64,000 nucleotides of DNA from Gnetum montanum (lineage: Eukaryota; Streptophyta; Gnetopsida; Gnetales; Gnetaceae): contig MNCI01003632.1 in the NCBI GenBank assembly GCA_015680685.1, positions 351,460 to 415,459 of the forward strand, read 5' to 3'. The first letter of the stretch is position 1; each line of letters opens with the position of its first letter. The position numbers and the translations under genes were made by a program. The notes below the pieces were generated by a model, which had not been told where the DNA came from, did no database searches, and worked only from the letters and a program-made list of their open reading frames with translations. Shown here piece by piece: positions 33,400 to 46,150 of the stretch.

Positions 33400-34700
33400 G
33401 GCATCTAGTTTATTACAAAGCTTGCATTAAGTGCATACACCCCACATTTCTTGCATGTAGGCCATAATAGGACAACATCCCTTAAGATGTTCATACTAGC
33501 ACATATTGCATCCTTCCTATTTTCTTTGAATTAGAGTTAGTGTATTCTTTAATGGTAGCAACGTTTCCTTTGTGCTTATAAATTTCTCTTCCATTGGCTA
33601 TTTTTTTCTTCCTTTCCTTGCCCCTATTAAGTGCTTGTTCAACCTTTTCTTCCACAATCTTTAGGGCAATAGAAAACTTCTCATCCATTGAATCCCAAAC
33701 TTTCTCTAACTTAGTTGCTATATCATTGACAAATTTTTGAATAGGTAGAGTATTTTTCTAAATGACATCTTCCAAGGTTTCATCATCTTTTTTTTCACAT
33801 AGCTGCACATCTTTCTTCCTAATTGATGGATCTCTATTATATTCTTCAGCTAACTCTCTCTTCTTAAGCTCTCCTTTCCCATTTGCAACTTCTCAAATTA
33901 ATTTATGGATACAATGTGCAGTTAGTTATGATAATTTACCTTGGTCATAAAACGCAAGAGTTTCTCTAGTTTTTCTCTACAACCCATCTACAATGTGCTT
34001 GAGTTGTTTCCTTGGTGAAAATCCATGGCCTAGGAATCTATGTAATAGTGAATAGTATCTATTCATTACTACATCAAGGGTTTCATGAGTCCCTTGCTTC
34101 CATCCCTCAATATTTTTTTTAAGTTGGACACTTGCGAATAAGTTTAATATTTACTATTAAAGAGTTTTAGTATGGTACTCTAGGGTCAAATTGATTTAGG
34201 TTCTAGTGACCTGCACTAGCAAAATTTAACTTTTGCTAGTTACTTTCAATATTTTGTAGGGCATAGGCATCATAAAAAGCTTGAAGGAGATGTTGTGGAT
34301 CATCATTGTAGCCATCTTCAAATCTTGGCATGTTGTTCATGTCAAGCCATTCAATTTGGCTATCCTTCACATGCTTGGTTGAGATGTGAACAACTTCTAA
34401 GATGTTGATCATGCTACGAGTTATCATTAGGATTTCATCCTCTCCATCGGGTGTGTACACTCAATTGTAGTAGTACCCATTTTTGTGCTCATCCCTTTCA
34501 TGATTTCTATGATCCCTTTGTCTAAATTGTTCATATTCTTCATCTTTCGAATCAAAATGTCTTGCATAATGATCATGACAGTCATGGTGGTCATGAGTTC
34601 TCCTCTCTTCCCTATCATGGTCCTTATACTTTTGGCTCCTTCTACCAGAGTCTTTTGATGATCATGAGGATACAAGTGAGGTAGTATGAGAATGATGTCA
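33400..34700 (-). pseudogene. gag: A3 gag remnant
   Basis: The N-terminal part (34675-34470) is rich in Arg, His, Asp and Ser (KDHDREERRTHDHHD). Then MNNMPRFEDGYNDDPQHLLQAF near 34330, the start of the plant retrotransposon Gag domain, also seen in A1, A2 and A4. The rest is recognisable to about 33490 through stops and shifts; 33688-33491 is open, with EKFSIALKIVEEKVEQA matching the A4 gag tail. Gag would form the capsid. Confidence 0.75.
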
Positions 34701-35447
34701 GTTGGTCCTCTTGTGATGACTATGATGTTCTTCTCTATGAGATCTAGTAGGAACTCTTGGCCTTGAGTTCCACCTTTTCCTTGAGTATTTTTCCTCCTAC
34801 CTAAGCATCTCTACTAATTCAGAGTTTGATTTATTCTTGATATGTTCATCTAATTATATGATAGGCATCTATGACTAGAACTCATGATTATGGTGGAGTT
34901 TTTCAACAATTAAAACATCTCCATCAAGCTCCTCCAAGACAATAGTAGAATTAACTATATTTTCATTGTCTTGTTCATGTCTTACTTCCATGGCATGGTC
35001 CTTCCTTAATTGCTCATTAATTGGTCCATACGGTCAGGTCATGTATTTGGTTTCATGATACCTTCCAATTTCTTCACTTAATTTTATCCCCTTGAGAGAA
35101 GTTTGGAGCATAAGGGGTATTGAACATTTCGGTAATAGAATAATGTTTCCTTGAAGATTCCCCCACCTTAACTGGCTATCTTTATGAAAGATGAATGTGA
35201 ACTTAGAATAGAAAGAATCACGATGAGCATATGAGATCCTTGTCTACATCAACATAGTCTAGTCTTCCTCTTCTTCGATTATGTCATTACTTTTCTGTAG
35301 TTCCTTGGCAAGTGATGTTGTATTTTTTTCTAAAGCCATATTAGAAATTTATTTTAAGTGTCCTTTGTATTATAATTATAAAGTTTGACTTGGTGTTTCA
35401 AGTACAATGAATGTTCTAAAATTAATTACTAAGCATACATTGACTTG

Positions 35448-35465
35448 TCCTCAGCAACGATGCCA
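35448..35465 (-). promoter_or_regulatory. tRNA-Asp primer binding site of A3
   Basis: Minus strand TGGCATCGTTGCTGAGGA. Complement of plant tRNA-Asp 3' end would be TGGCGCCGTTGCCGGGGA. Four differences, all C-to-T or G-to-A. Confidence 0.85.
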
Positions 35466-35466
35466 A

Positions 35467-36351
35467 TGATGAGTAGTGGAGTAATCCAACACCCAACCAT
35501 ACAAGATATGAGTGTTTATGTATAGCCCAATCATAATTTATGGATGAGGCAATGTGATTACACTAGTAATTGGTTAAGGTTAAGGATTATTGTCTTTCCA
35601 CATGGAGCTAATATAATCTATGCATATGGTTTAGCTCTTCGTGAGGTGTATTATATATTGATGTGGTGTTGGGCATATCTCCTAACTATAATGGTAGAGT
35701 GTGAAAATAGTGATGAGTCTAAGGGAAATGGTAAAACAATCTACTCTAGCCTAGAGTAATGAACATTTATTCTTGGCTTGCCATACATGCCTTGGTCTCA
35801 TGTAATCATTACTAGAATTACTAGGTGAGTTAATTACTAAGTGAATCAAGTGAAACCACTACTGGGTTACCAAACGATTATACTTAATGCTTGAAACTAG
35901 TGGTACTCATTTCACTTTACTATGAACAAGGAAAGTAAAGTACTTAGAGTAATGTAAATGATTAAACTAGGAAAATAGTAGGAATTATGCTAAGTAAAAC
36001 AATAAAGCTAAGTGGATGCTACAATGATGGAAAGCAATCTTGATCTTTATTTCCATCATGAACTATGTTCAAGTACACTTCACTTGATTAAAGACTTCTA
36101 AAAACTGCTCAACATCACACTACGTCCATTCACTTTATTACTAAAGCTATAAAAAAAACTACAAGATTCTACCTAAGGATGAATGACAAGTTGTTCAATT
36201 GTGTGCCTAAGTGTCTTATTTATAGGCAAGCATGTGTGGGACGATATTGGATATCCAACATTGAAGCTTATGCCCCGATATTAGGGATCTAATATCGTAG
36301 CTTCAATATCAAATGTTTGATATCATAGTCATTGAAAATGATGATTTATCA
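35467..36351 (-). mobile_element. A3 5' LTR
   Basis: 885 bp, TGATAAATC at 36351 to CTCATCA at 35467, followed by the primer site. GATATC-rich dyads at 36240-36335, TATA box at 36217-36225. Confidence 0.88.
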
Positions 36352-36574
36352 ATTTCTTTAATATTTTTGCCACACAGTGTGGCCATGGCTATATATATTA
36401 TTTTAAAATGTTTTAAATTTTAAGTTTAAGTTTTAGTTTTGGCTATATATGTTGTTGATAACTTTACTGCTTTAAGATTTTAAGGCTATAAACATTGTAA
36501 ATAACTATGTTGAAAATGGCTACATTGGTTATGTAGAAAATGACTAAACTATAAGATTATGAAAGGCCATAGGA

Positions 36575-36930
36575 TAAAGGTTGCTTGCCAGTTTTAGGCC
36601 ATAGAGGACTATACATATGTGTATCACCAGTTTAAGGCCATGGTGGGCCATAGTGCTAATTTAGAGACTTAGTAGACTATGATGCCAGTTTAGAGTCTTA
36701 GCAGACTACAGTGTCAGTTTAGAGTCTTAATGGACTATAATGCTAGTTTAAAGTCTTAGTAGATTGTGATGCTAGTTTAAAGTCTTATAACACTATGGTG
36801 TAAGTTTAAGGCCTTGGTAGGCCATGGGTTTTTCCAATTTTAGGTCATGGTGGACCTCCAATGATGTTTGTTTTGCTAGTTTAAATCCATGGCAGGTCAT
36901 ATGATGTTGCTAGTTTTAGGCCATGGTAAG
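36575..36930 (-). repeat. 30-bp tandem repeats between T3 gag-pro and A3
   Basis: About ten units of roughly 30 bp, plus-strand form GATGCCAGTTTAGAGTCTTAG + CAGACTAC. Reverse complement of the T1 3' array unit. A third array of this family within one Tat element. Confidence 0.85.
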
Positions 36931-37199
36931 CCTAGGTTGAAAGGAAACTCATATTTGTTTTTGGTGATTTTTTGTTTTAAAGTTTTTATGGGTTTTCTAG
37001 TTTATATCATGCTAAAAAAGGAAAATAAAGAAAGAAAAATATCATAATAAATAGAAATGCAAATTGAAGTAAGTCTTTAGCCTACATACTGGAAAGGTTA
37101 AAACAAAGAAAAAAAAATAAAGTAAGCAAAAATACTTAATAGGAAACAAAGGAAATTTAGGTTAACAAGCTATTGATGCATGGCTATAAAGGTTACAAG

Positions 37200-38020
37200 A
37201 AATACTATGGAAGAATCATAGGAGTACCTCAGTTGTGTAAACCTTTCCTAATCTTTGAAAGATTAGGAAACATGTAAGGTCTATTTTGCATGAGTTTGTA
37301 TTCCCCATTCCCTTCACTAAAGATGTTGAAGGAAATATCTTCCCATAGTTTATCTCATTGTTCATCATTAACACTTTTGGCTTTCTTTGCTCTCTCAGGC
37401 TATTGGAATTTGTGGCTAGAAGTTTCCTCTTGAAGCTCCACTTCAAAACCCTACTCTATATCTACGTTGTTGATAGCTGTTATCACTATGAATGATGATC
37501 TCACCTCCCTTGTAAGGAAAGTAAATCTCTTGGTGGATAAGTGAAGACATAGCTTGTAATTGGGCCAACCAAGGTCTTTTCAAGATAGGGTTAAATCCTA
37601 GCATCTTCTTCACCACCAAGAAATTGGTAGTTATGGGAAATTACTTCCTTGTCAAAAAATCCAAGGAGATAGACCCCTTGATAGCTACCCTCAACATATT
37701 AAAGGACTCGAGAGCCAATGTTATTGTATGTTGTATTTGCTCAATCAAGCCTAGGTGCTCAAAAGATGGTGCATGGGATAATGTTATTTTTGGCACCATC
37801 ATCAACATGCACTTGATGCACCTTGTATTGCCCTATGCGTATGGTTTTGAAAAGAGGAGCCTTGGTTACTTTGCCATTTTGGGGGTTGGTCTTGACGTCA
37901 CTATCACAAAACACTAGCGATGTTGACTTCTTTTCCCTTGATAAAGAATGAACCATTACCACATGGATGGATTCCTCATTAGTAGGAATTTTTTTACTAA
38001 CACTGATAGAAGTTAACATT
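37200..38020 (-). pseudogene. T3 protease remnant and pro-pol linker
   Basis: Minus strand from 38019: an open stretch with VHQVHVDDGAKNNIIP, the position of the retropepsin active site (D-G/S-A, degenerate), and after a frameshift LGFNPILKRPWL near 37590, the C-terminal block resembling LLGRPWI of the family. An open stretch at 37446-37216 follows. Read as the protease end of the T3 gag-pro polyprotein. Confidence 0.6.
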
Positions 38021-38299
38021 TTGATTAGTGCTTGACTATGTGTGATTCAAGTCATAATCAAGTCATATAGGCTCAAGGCTATGTTTTTATATTTGAGGGA
38101 CTACTTAACTTGTACCATTGTACTTAGGAAGTTCTTATCATTGGTCATGGACTTATTGTCTTGGTTATGATTCACTTTCTCCATGTTCCCCAAAATGCAT
38201 ACTTCAACCTTAGGTGGTTTTGGGTTTTCCTCTTTCTTATTCTACTAGCCTTTGTATTCCTCCCATGGTTTGCTTGTAAAAGTAGACTAGGTTGTAGAA

Positions 38300-40858
38300 G
38301 TCATGGGCATTGAGGATATCAGACTAGACATTAGTGGGCCCACTTCCTTTCATGACTTGGCTTACTAGTCATTGTTGTTATTGGCCTTCTACTTAGGCTT
38401 CTTATTGTACTTGGTTGAAGCTTTTTGGTTGTCATTTTTTGGTTTGGAAGAAGAAGTTGTGGCATTGGCCACCAAGGGGGATCATTTCTTAGTTGTGGGG
38501 GCTAGCAAAGTTGTAGTGGGTTAGGGAACTATGATGACAAAAGGTTTCCTTGGAGGCATTCATGATGGTGCTCTTACAACAAAAGGGGATCTTGAATTGG
38601 TGGAAGCTAAAGAGGCCCTTTCATTTTGAGGGGGCATCCAAATCATGAATGGTTCCCTTGTAGGAATTATATTATCATTAATGTTGAATGCCAATATAAC
38701 ATAAAGGTTTTTATTAGCGTTCAACATGTCCTTATACACTTGCATCGATAGATTTTGTAGTCAAATTAGGTTGGATGCATCTAGAACCAACTCTTCCCTA
38801 TCTATCATTTTCTATAGATAATCCTCTAGTATGAGGTAGAATTCTATGTCCTGAATAGGAAATTGGTGGTAGTGGTAAAAGTGATCTAGTTTAAAGAACC
38901 TAGGTAGGTGAAGATTATCCTTTGTTGCTCAAGTAGGATCTTTGGCTATTTCACATAGCTTCGCATGCTTCTTTTGAGAGGCTTTGGTCATTTGCTTATA
39001 TTGTATGCATCCACTCTTCCACAATTGATCTAGTAGTTTAGATGGCTTCAATGGTAAGCTAGTGTACTTGTTACAATCCTTCTACTTGAATTTTAGCCTA
39101 GGAGTAATTGATGTAGTGATCCTAGACATTAATGGTTGGTTATCATGGTTGTTAGCAGGGGCTTTGGGTGGGTTGGCCTTTGGCCCTTGGTTAGTGATTT
39201 TGGTCTCTTTGGTTACGGTTACTATGACTAAATTATTCTACTTACTTTTCTCTATTTCCTTTCAGATATGTTGATTTTTATACACTACATAGGCAAGGTC
39301 ATGACTAGCCTCTGCAACGTCCTCTATGTTCTTCATCTAGGAGAACACCTGACTAAGGGACTACGGGTTAGGGTAGTATAGCTTAGAGTTTATAAAATTT
39401 TTAACTCCCTCCTTGAATATAGCCAAAAGATGGGTTTTGGCTCTAGGCCCTAGTATTTCATTTAGCATACCATTCCATCATTGGATGAACTTCTGCACTA
39501 GTTTAAGGGATCCCTGCTTGACCTTTATTAGCTAGTCAAGTGTGGTGTCGAGCTTCAAGTCATACTTAAAGTAGTTAACAAATTGGGATATCAAGTCCTC
39601 AAGAGAGGATATAGATCATTTAGATAGGGTGCGGTACTAGTCAAGAACTTTCCTAGTTAAGGACATAGGGAAAATCCTCATAGTAGTATGTGGCCAGGCT
39701 TGTAATGACAAGAACTTTGAATGAAAGGTTATAAGGTGAGCGTTGGGATCACCCTCATCATTATACTTCATAAATTAGGGGATAAGGACACCAGGAGAAA
39801 GCGTCAAGGGTGGGATCACAAGATTAATGGGATCATTCTGGTAAAAGTCCATGATCTTAACACTTTGAGAAGTAGAGGACTTGAGCCTCTTCAACTTCTC
39901 CATGAAGTCCTGGATCATTTGAAAGGCCTGATCTAAGCCCTGTGGTGTCCCTATAGGCTCCACGGTTTGAACGAAGGGTTGTAGTATTTACTAAGAGGCT
40001 TGTGGCCGTAATATCAATTATGGGATAGAGGGGAGAGGTTGTGTTATAATGGTAGTTAATGAACTAAATAGAGAAAAGGAGGTTTATGCTAATACCTAAG
40101 GCATAAATGGAATGAAGGGGGTACATGACCCCTGGGTTACCTAGGGTTCCATGGAGGGCTCCATCTAAGAGGTCAATAGGTTGGTGGTGGTAACCACCAT
40201 CAACAATGGTCATACAAACCATGGCTGGGTGGTGAATGGTATGGAGAAACAAAAGGTGTTAAACTATGACGCTGATTATGCTTAGCATAGTGATGACTGG
40301 CTTGGGATCAAACATGGTCAGGTGAGGTGGGGGCAAAGGTGGTGTGGTATGCTTTGTGAAAGAGATAAAGGGAGTGGAGATGGGCCTTATTGTCTTAGGG
40401 GTTCCTTGTTAGAGAAGCGTATCTAAGACATTTTTGGGCTTAGATTTGGCCCTAAACTCATTCTCCTTCTCCTTTGGTTGCCCATTAGAGGTAGCCTTTT
40501 GATCCTCTTTGTCCATCTTTATTAGGTGAGCTAAGATACTAGCATAGACATTAATAAGAGATATTTGGTCATATGTGGAGGGAATATATTCCTTACTTTT
40601 GTCATATATAAGTTTAAATTTCCTTTTGGCTTTTTCTTCCATTTGCAGAATCAACATTCTAGCCTAGATCTTGTCACAAATGAAGTTGTAGTGCTCTTTA
40701 TTTATGACTGAGAATTCAAGACTCTTTTCCCTCAATGTTAAAGATTGTCTACATTCGATGATAGTAGGGTCCTTGGGATTGTATATCCTCATGGTATACT
40801 AGTTGAACCTACTATTAGTGAATGTGAATGACAACTTGGTTGACTACTGGAAAGACAT
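38300..40858 (-). pseudogene. gag: T3 gag remnant
   Basis: Probable start MSFQ at 40858. Open stretches at 40657-40409 and 40252-40064 share a frame; 39963-39775 is in another. The Retrotrans_gag-like domain runs about 39780-39430: YNDEGDPNAHLITFHSKFLS, then FPMSLTRKVLD-stop-YRTLSK and SLEDLISQFVNYF, with stops where the family has Trp. The C-terminal part with a zinc-knuckle position is not recognisable. 38745-38560 is open and continues to a Lys-rich tail near 38400. In Tat elements Gag precedes protease, as here. Confidence 0.75.
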
Positions 40859-41555
40859 GGCTATGATGCTAAAAAGGATTGGAAAAGATTATAAAAGTGT
40901 GGGAAAAATGCAAATTCTAGCAAGTGGAGTTTTAAAATGTTTGAAAAGAGATAAAAACGTTTGAACATGAGCCACTTTCTATAAATAGTAAGTGGGGGTT
41001 AATTGTGGTATATCCCTTTGCTAAAAGTGGAAAGTTGAAGAGATGGTACCAGATCTCATAAATGCTAGGTTTTCTAGTTGCTTCTATGCTAAGTGTAGTA
41101 GGGAAAAAGGAAGGGGATGAGATGAGAAGTTCTGACACCTTCCTAGCTAATGTTGGTGAAGGGGGTTATTGAAAAATCAAAGTGGAAAGTTGGGATTTTT
41201 CACCAAAAATGGTTTTTGTCAAGTGGCCAATTTTCTTAACAATGAATGGGGAATGGGGGTTTGATTGTTGAAAGCACCAATGTTAGAAAAATGAGAAAAT
41301 TTTGGTAGCCAAGTAGGCATAGCTTCCACACCACATTAATTCTAGTTTTGGGAAAGAAATTCATAGTAGGTGTTGTGAAAATCCAAAACTCATGCACCTA
41401 CAACTTCCACACTAAGGATTTTGTTGTGATGATGTGAGTGGTAGTGTTATAAATAGATTCAAAAGAATTTTGGTGTAAAAAATATGTATATTTCAACTAG
41501 AAGAGCAACGTTGGTTATGGGGAAAACTAATTTTGATGAAGAAATTGGGTGGAGG
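40859..41555 (-). other. T3 leader between primer site and gag
   Basis: No conserved protein. Fragmented frames only. Confidence 0.5.
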
Positions 41556-41572
41556 CCCTCCTTCTAGCACTA
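41556..41572 (-). promoter_or_regulatory. Candidate primer binding site of T3
   Basis: Minus strand TAGTGCTAGAAGGAGGG, six bases after the LTR end. It would become TGGCGCTAGAAGGAGGG if two deamination-type changes are reversed. The tRNA is not identified. Confidence 0.4.
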
Positions 41573-42701
41573 AAAGCCTATAATGACTGAAAAATTAGAT
41601 TGTAGGAAAACCAGAGAACTCAACATAAGAGCTTTAATCCCAAATCCCCAGGGCCTCTAAAAAATTGGAATCTAAGGTTCCTTGGATGATTTGGTAGATC
41701 ACCCAAGGACTTATAGAATGCAAAAATGAATAATGCAAGGAAAAAATATAGATCTGAAAACTAAAAGCAATTGAAAATTTCACACAAGACTAAAATCTTA
41801 AAAATTTAATAAAAAATAAATAATGAGTCCAATAGATGTTTATAAGAAGTGTCCATGGAAAGCAAAAGGTGTTCACTTTGATGGGAATTAAGGATCCGTT
41901 AGAGCCGATGCAACCAACTCCACAATCTGAATGTCCTGCTACTCCTAATGTTATTGAACCTCCTTTTGCTACTACTTTGGATCTGCAATGTTGGCTACTA
42001 TTGGAGGTTGAGAAGTGTGAGAGATTTGGTTGTCAAAGTGCTCTACATTGGGAGTTGAGAATTCCAAGAGTACAACATGGAGACCAAAACCTCATGAATC
42101 TTAGGGGGGTAATGGGTGTTACAGGGCCATAGGGGTTCCACACTAAGGAGGATCTAAGAAGCTATGTTTATGCAAGTATGTAAGAGCTCTTGGATGCTGC
42201 AAAATGCCAAAGTGTGTGAATGAAAATGGTTTACAACCTTAAAATAACATTTTTGATTTATTTTTTATATGTTTTGAGCCATGATTGGGGCTGCAAATTG
42301 GCTACACACAGTTGAGAAATTGGCTGCAAATTTCTGCCATGTACAGGTAAGATGGATGTCCAAATTGAAGGGGTTACTATGTATGGAAAGTTCCATAACC
42401 CCATGGACATTCTATTTAATATAAATAGTAATGGGAGCCTCCACACTACCTTTGTTCTTCCACACTGAGCCTTCTACCATTCCTATTAGAGTCCATGGTC
42501 AATGTTGAAGTTAATGGAGTATCAAAATCTAGTGCTTGTTGCTTCTATGTTGGGAGGAAGGTGTGTCAATCCTAGGGGGATGAAGGAATCAACATTGGGA
42601 AGAGAAGGTTAGACCCCTCCATGCTAGCCATTGTGAGTCCCTCACCCTTGCACACTGATATTTAGCCCTCCCCATCCCACCGCCAAGCCCCCGCCAACCG
42701 C

Positions 42702-42719
42702 NNNNNNNNNNNNNNNNNN
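42702..42719. other. Assembly gap (18 N)
   Basis: Unresolved bases, preceded by an unusually GC-rich stretch (42666-42701) not matched at the same place in the T3 3' LTR. A further single N is at 49849. Confidence 0.95.
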
Positions 42720-42933
42720 AAACTGATCAAATTTCCATTTTCAGCATCACAAATAGCATTTTTAACCACCCTAAGCCCAAACATAGATAATGCATGAATT
42801 TTTCCACTTGGGGAATGAGGCAAGAGTATGAGATATGTGAGATTGTCCCTCATGAGTTACAATATTCATGTTTATAATGAAGTTTTACCTCAAGTTTCAT
42901 GGGGTGGAGGAAAAATGATTACAACCTAAAAAT

Positions 42934-42938
42934 ATTGG
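42934..42938. repeat. Target-site duplication of A1, left copy
   Basis: ATTGG before the LTR start TGATAAAG; identical ATTGG at 49066-49070 after the LTR end TTATCA. Joining the flanks restores the T3 LTR order seen at 16305-16322. Confidence 0.9.
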
Positions 42939-43809
42939 TGATAAAGTGTATGTGTCTAACTTAGATATTAGAACCCTGATATTGGATACCCAATATTGGG
43001 AACCAAGAAGCGATGTTAGATATCCAATATCACAAGATGTGTGCCAACCTATAAATATAATACTTAGGTGGACTGTTTGAGAGTCTTTGTCATAGTGTAG
43101 TAGAGCTCTTGTAGTTTTTCTTCTCCAGAGTTTGAATATTTTTCCAAGTCCCTGTAGCATGATTCATTGAGTGTATGGATCTTTATTTGAGCACTATTGT
43201 ACCTAAGCACAACAGTGTGTGCGGAAATAAAAACAAGCTTTCTAATAAATCGTGTAGCACTTTGGCTAGATTAAATATTTTCTTCATACATTTAATGTTT
43301 TATGCAATTTACTTTAATGATTAAAGTAATTAAGCTAAATTAAGATAGATTAAATAACAATTAATTAAGCACATAAGTATGTCCACTTTGAGCATGTGCA
43401 TGATGCTTGGCAATCCCAGTAACACATAACCTTTGGTAACCTAACAGTGTTATACGTGTTTAGGATGTGTACGGAAAGTGGAACGAGATGCTTATCTTAG
43501 GATTAGTTAGACATTGGTTAGTTAGTTAGACTAAATTAGCAATTAAATTAATTCATTCCTTTCATTGTTTATTTTAAGTACCCAAAACATAAAACATAAA
43601 AATAATAAAAATCATATGCCTTAATTTCACTTAACCATACCTTTGCATATCACAAGTGTAATTGGGAAGATAACAAATGATTGTTAGGGAAAGTTCACTT
43701 CCTAGGGGCTAGTGTACTGGATGACAAAGGATCCATAGAATTTGACTGGATTGCACATGAACAGTTAGTGATTCATATTGTTGAGTGTAGGGGTATTCAC
43801 TACTCATTA
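42939..43809 (+). mobile_element. A1 5' LTR
   Basis: 871 bp, TGATAAAG to CTCATTA (CA decayed to TA). Dyad GATATTGGATACCCAATATTG near 42978, TATA box CTATAAATA at 43050-43058. Collinear with 48178-49065. Confidence 0.9.
43050..43058 (+). promoter_or_regulatory. TATA box of A1 5' LTR
   Basis: CTATAAATA. The same word occurs in the A1 3' LTR (48305), A5 (56543) and A4 (57746), each downstream of GATATC-type dyads. Confidence 0.75.
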
Positions 43810-43810
43810 T

Positions 43811-43828
43811 TGGCATCATTGCCAGGGA
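43811..43828 (+). promoter_or_regulatory. tRNA-Asp primer binding site of A1
   Basis: TGGCATCATTGCCAGGGA versus TGGCGCCGTTGCCGGGGA: four differences, three at CpG and one at a CCG cytosine. One base after the LTR end. Confidence 0.88.
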
Positions 43829-43940
43829 CTCTTTTTTTTTTGAAATGTGCACTAGCTAGGCATAGTGAAAATCATTAACATCATTGGACAAACCCTAAGG
43901 TCAAAATCATGCTAAAAATAAATATAATAATTTATGCACA

Positions 43941-45825
43941 GTGATATCTTATTTTAATTTCAAAATTTCTTCTTCTCATAGGTGTAATGATACTAAATCA
44001 CTTGTGCCTCAAGAATGTAGGATGGTATACACTCATCCAGATGAGTATGTACTTAACTTCATCTTCATCTTGCATCAAGATGGACAATTACAGTGGCAAG
44101 ATATGGAGGGCAACATTATAATGCCTCCTAATCGATTTGTGCCTAGGATGCTACCCCAAACGCTTAGGAGATTGGACATATAGGATCTTCAAGAAGAGTA
44201 CATTCTACATGACCATGACTATTGGGACTACTATCCCATCAAAACATAATGTAGAAGAGATTGACATCGGGTCAAGCACCATGAGGCTTTGAAAGGGAAA
44301 TGGTTCACCAACCCCTTGTTCCTACTAAACCAAAACAAAAATTAGGATCCTTCCTCTAGGGATTCTTAACATGAAGATTCTCCACCCCCCTGATATTGGT
44401 GATGGGGTTTTGAACCTAAATTTGCAATCCACTATTAACAATTCAGGTTTAGGAAAAAATGGAAGTCAAAGAAGGGGCTCGAGAAAGAATCAAGATGACA
44501 AGAAAGTTGATGAATGTTGTTGTGAAAAGTGACGAGGAGGTGGTAGATATCATGGTGGTAGTAGTCCTCCTCCCTCTTTTTCCTCTTCATCTGCATCTTC
44601 TTCTTCCTCTTATGGTTTTGACAGATGCCAAAGAAAGAACAACCATGATGAGGGTGAACAAAGGGATAATGATAATCATATAGACCACCATGAATGAAGG
44701 GGTAGTAGAGGACAACATAGGCATCATTGAAATAATGATGATGATGGGCCTTTACATGCCACTTGAAGCATTCTAAACATTGTAGAGGAAGTAAAAATTC
44801 AAACTAGGCATGTGAAAGATAGTCGGATCAAGTAACTTAACATGAATATTATCCTCAGATTTGAGGGGGGATATAATTCTAATCCACAAGCACATCTTCA
44901 AGCCTTTCATGATGCCTATGCCTTACAGAATATTGAAAATTATTGGAAAAAATTAAAGCTATTTCCCAAGATGCTTATCAAAGAAGCATAAAGCTAGTAT
45001 CAATCCTTGGAGTTGGAATCCATCCATAGGTGGAGTACAATGCTAGAATTATTCAATGACAAATATTAGATGTACTCTTGGGTTTCTAATTTGAGAAGGA
45101 AGATCCAAGGATGGAAGTAAGCAACACATGAGCCCTTGGACACTACCATGGGTAGATACTATTCTCTCATACACTAATGCCTCGACCATGATTATTCTCA
45201 GCAGGAATAACTTCACCACATCATAGATGGACTGAGATTAGAAATGAGAAGAACTCTTGGGGTCTATGCCAAAGAAATACTATTACAACTTAGAGCCCAT
45301 TAGATCCAAAGGTTGATAGAGTAGTTAGCAAAAGAAGAAAGAGAGCTAAGAAAATGGGAAAGTGCTAAGGAATATAATAGGGATCCTTCCATTAGAAAAA
45401 GGAAGGTTAGATTTTGCAACAAGGAGGAGGAGTCACCACTTGATGAGGTGGTGCAATGAAAAACCTTGCCAATTCAAAAGTCTATTTTTGATATATCAGC
45501 CAAGGTTGATAAATTATGAGATTCTTTGGATGAAAAATTCCAAATTACTCTAAAAATCATAGAAGAGTCAAGAGAGTAGAGTAGTGATCATGCAACTGAA
45601 TGTGCCTACGAAAGGGATAATGACAAAGCTGCTGTAGTAGAAGAAATTGTGAAGATAGAATCATATGATGATGGTGGGTCTAACATCTACGAATACGAGA
45701 ATCATAAAAAATGTTGCCCTATCATGTTAGGGTGTACACACTAAATCCTGGATTGGTAAGAAGGAAAGCACCTAGAATATTACCATATCCTCAAGGCACT
45801 CTAAGGTAGTTCCATTAGTAATAAA
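43941..45825 (+). pseudogene. gag: A1 gag remnant with upstream leader coding
   Basis: The leader part is open at 43941-44183 and reads DMEGNIIMPPNRFVPRMLP, also seen in A4. Then a degraded Arg/Ser-rich part and the Gag domain from about 44840: FEGGYNSNPQAHLQAFHDAY, YWKKLKLFPKMLIKEA, ELFNDKY, VSNLRRKIQGWK. After that a Glu/Lys-rich tail to about 45720. Several stops replace Trp, Arg or Gln. At about 45825 the sequence jumps to integrase. Confidence 0.82.
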
Positions 45826-45829
45826 AAAT

Positions 45830-46150
45830 GCCATCATTTTAGAATTAGGAAAGTCAAATTTCAACCAGGAAATAAGGTCTTCTACTAAAATCCACACATG
45901 TACCATAATGAACTAAGTTCCAAAAACTATGGGAGGGTCCTTATATTCTTTTTGAAACCTTTCCTTCTAGGGCCATGTTGATCTACAAACTTGAGAGCCT
46001 AGACAAGAAAAAACTAATCAACATGCAACAAATTAGACCTTTCCATGAGTATAAGGAAGCCATTGGTTGCAAGACCTCCTCAGATGGAGAACCACTCAAT
46101 TTTTTGGATCTCTTCCTTCCAAATTAGTCATGGAGGAGATGGCTATCCAT
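45830..46150 (+). pseudogene. A1 integrase C-terminal remnant
   Basis: Reads KFQPGNKVFY near 45852, then SKNYGR, ATLIYKLESLDKKKLINMQQ, RPFHEYKEA and a tail SKLVMEEMAIH near 46120. This matches the integrase end of A2 (49500-49186). The whole protease-RT-RNase H-integrase core between gag and this block is deleted. Confidence 0.7.

Larger units (their letters stand above)
26355..36351 (-). mobile_element. Athila-type retrotransposon A3 inserted in T3
   Basis: Minus-strand order: 5' LTR 36351-35467, tRNA-Asp primer site, Arg/His/Asp-rich leader and gag, protease, AT-rich 3' region, extra ORF, truncated 3' LTR. The two LTRs align well over about 590 bp. RT, RNase H and integrase are missing. 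The left end of the 3' LTR fades out near 26355, so no target-site duplication can be confirmed. Confidence 0.85.
41579..42938 (-). mobile_element. T3 5' LTR, main part (interrupted by A1)
   Basis: Collinear with the 3' LTR. The missing first 10 bases (TGAAACACCA) are at 49071-49080 across A1, with ATTGG (42934-42938) duplicated by that insertion. Total about 1,370 bp. Contains an 18-base N gap. Confidence 0.9.

Noticed and set aside
44459-44683. Hydrophobic ORF suggestive of a membrane protein (also 59219-59503)
   Set aside because: It is the wrong frame of the gag N-terminal region; the right frame gives an Arg/His/Asp/Ser-rich sequence.
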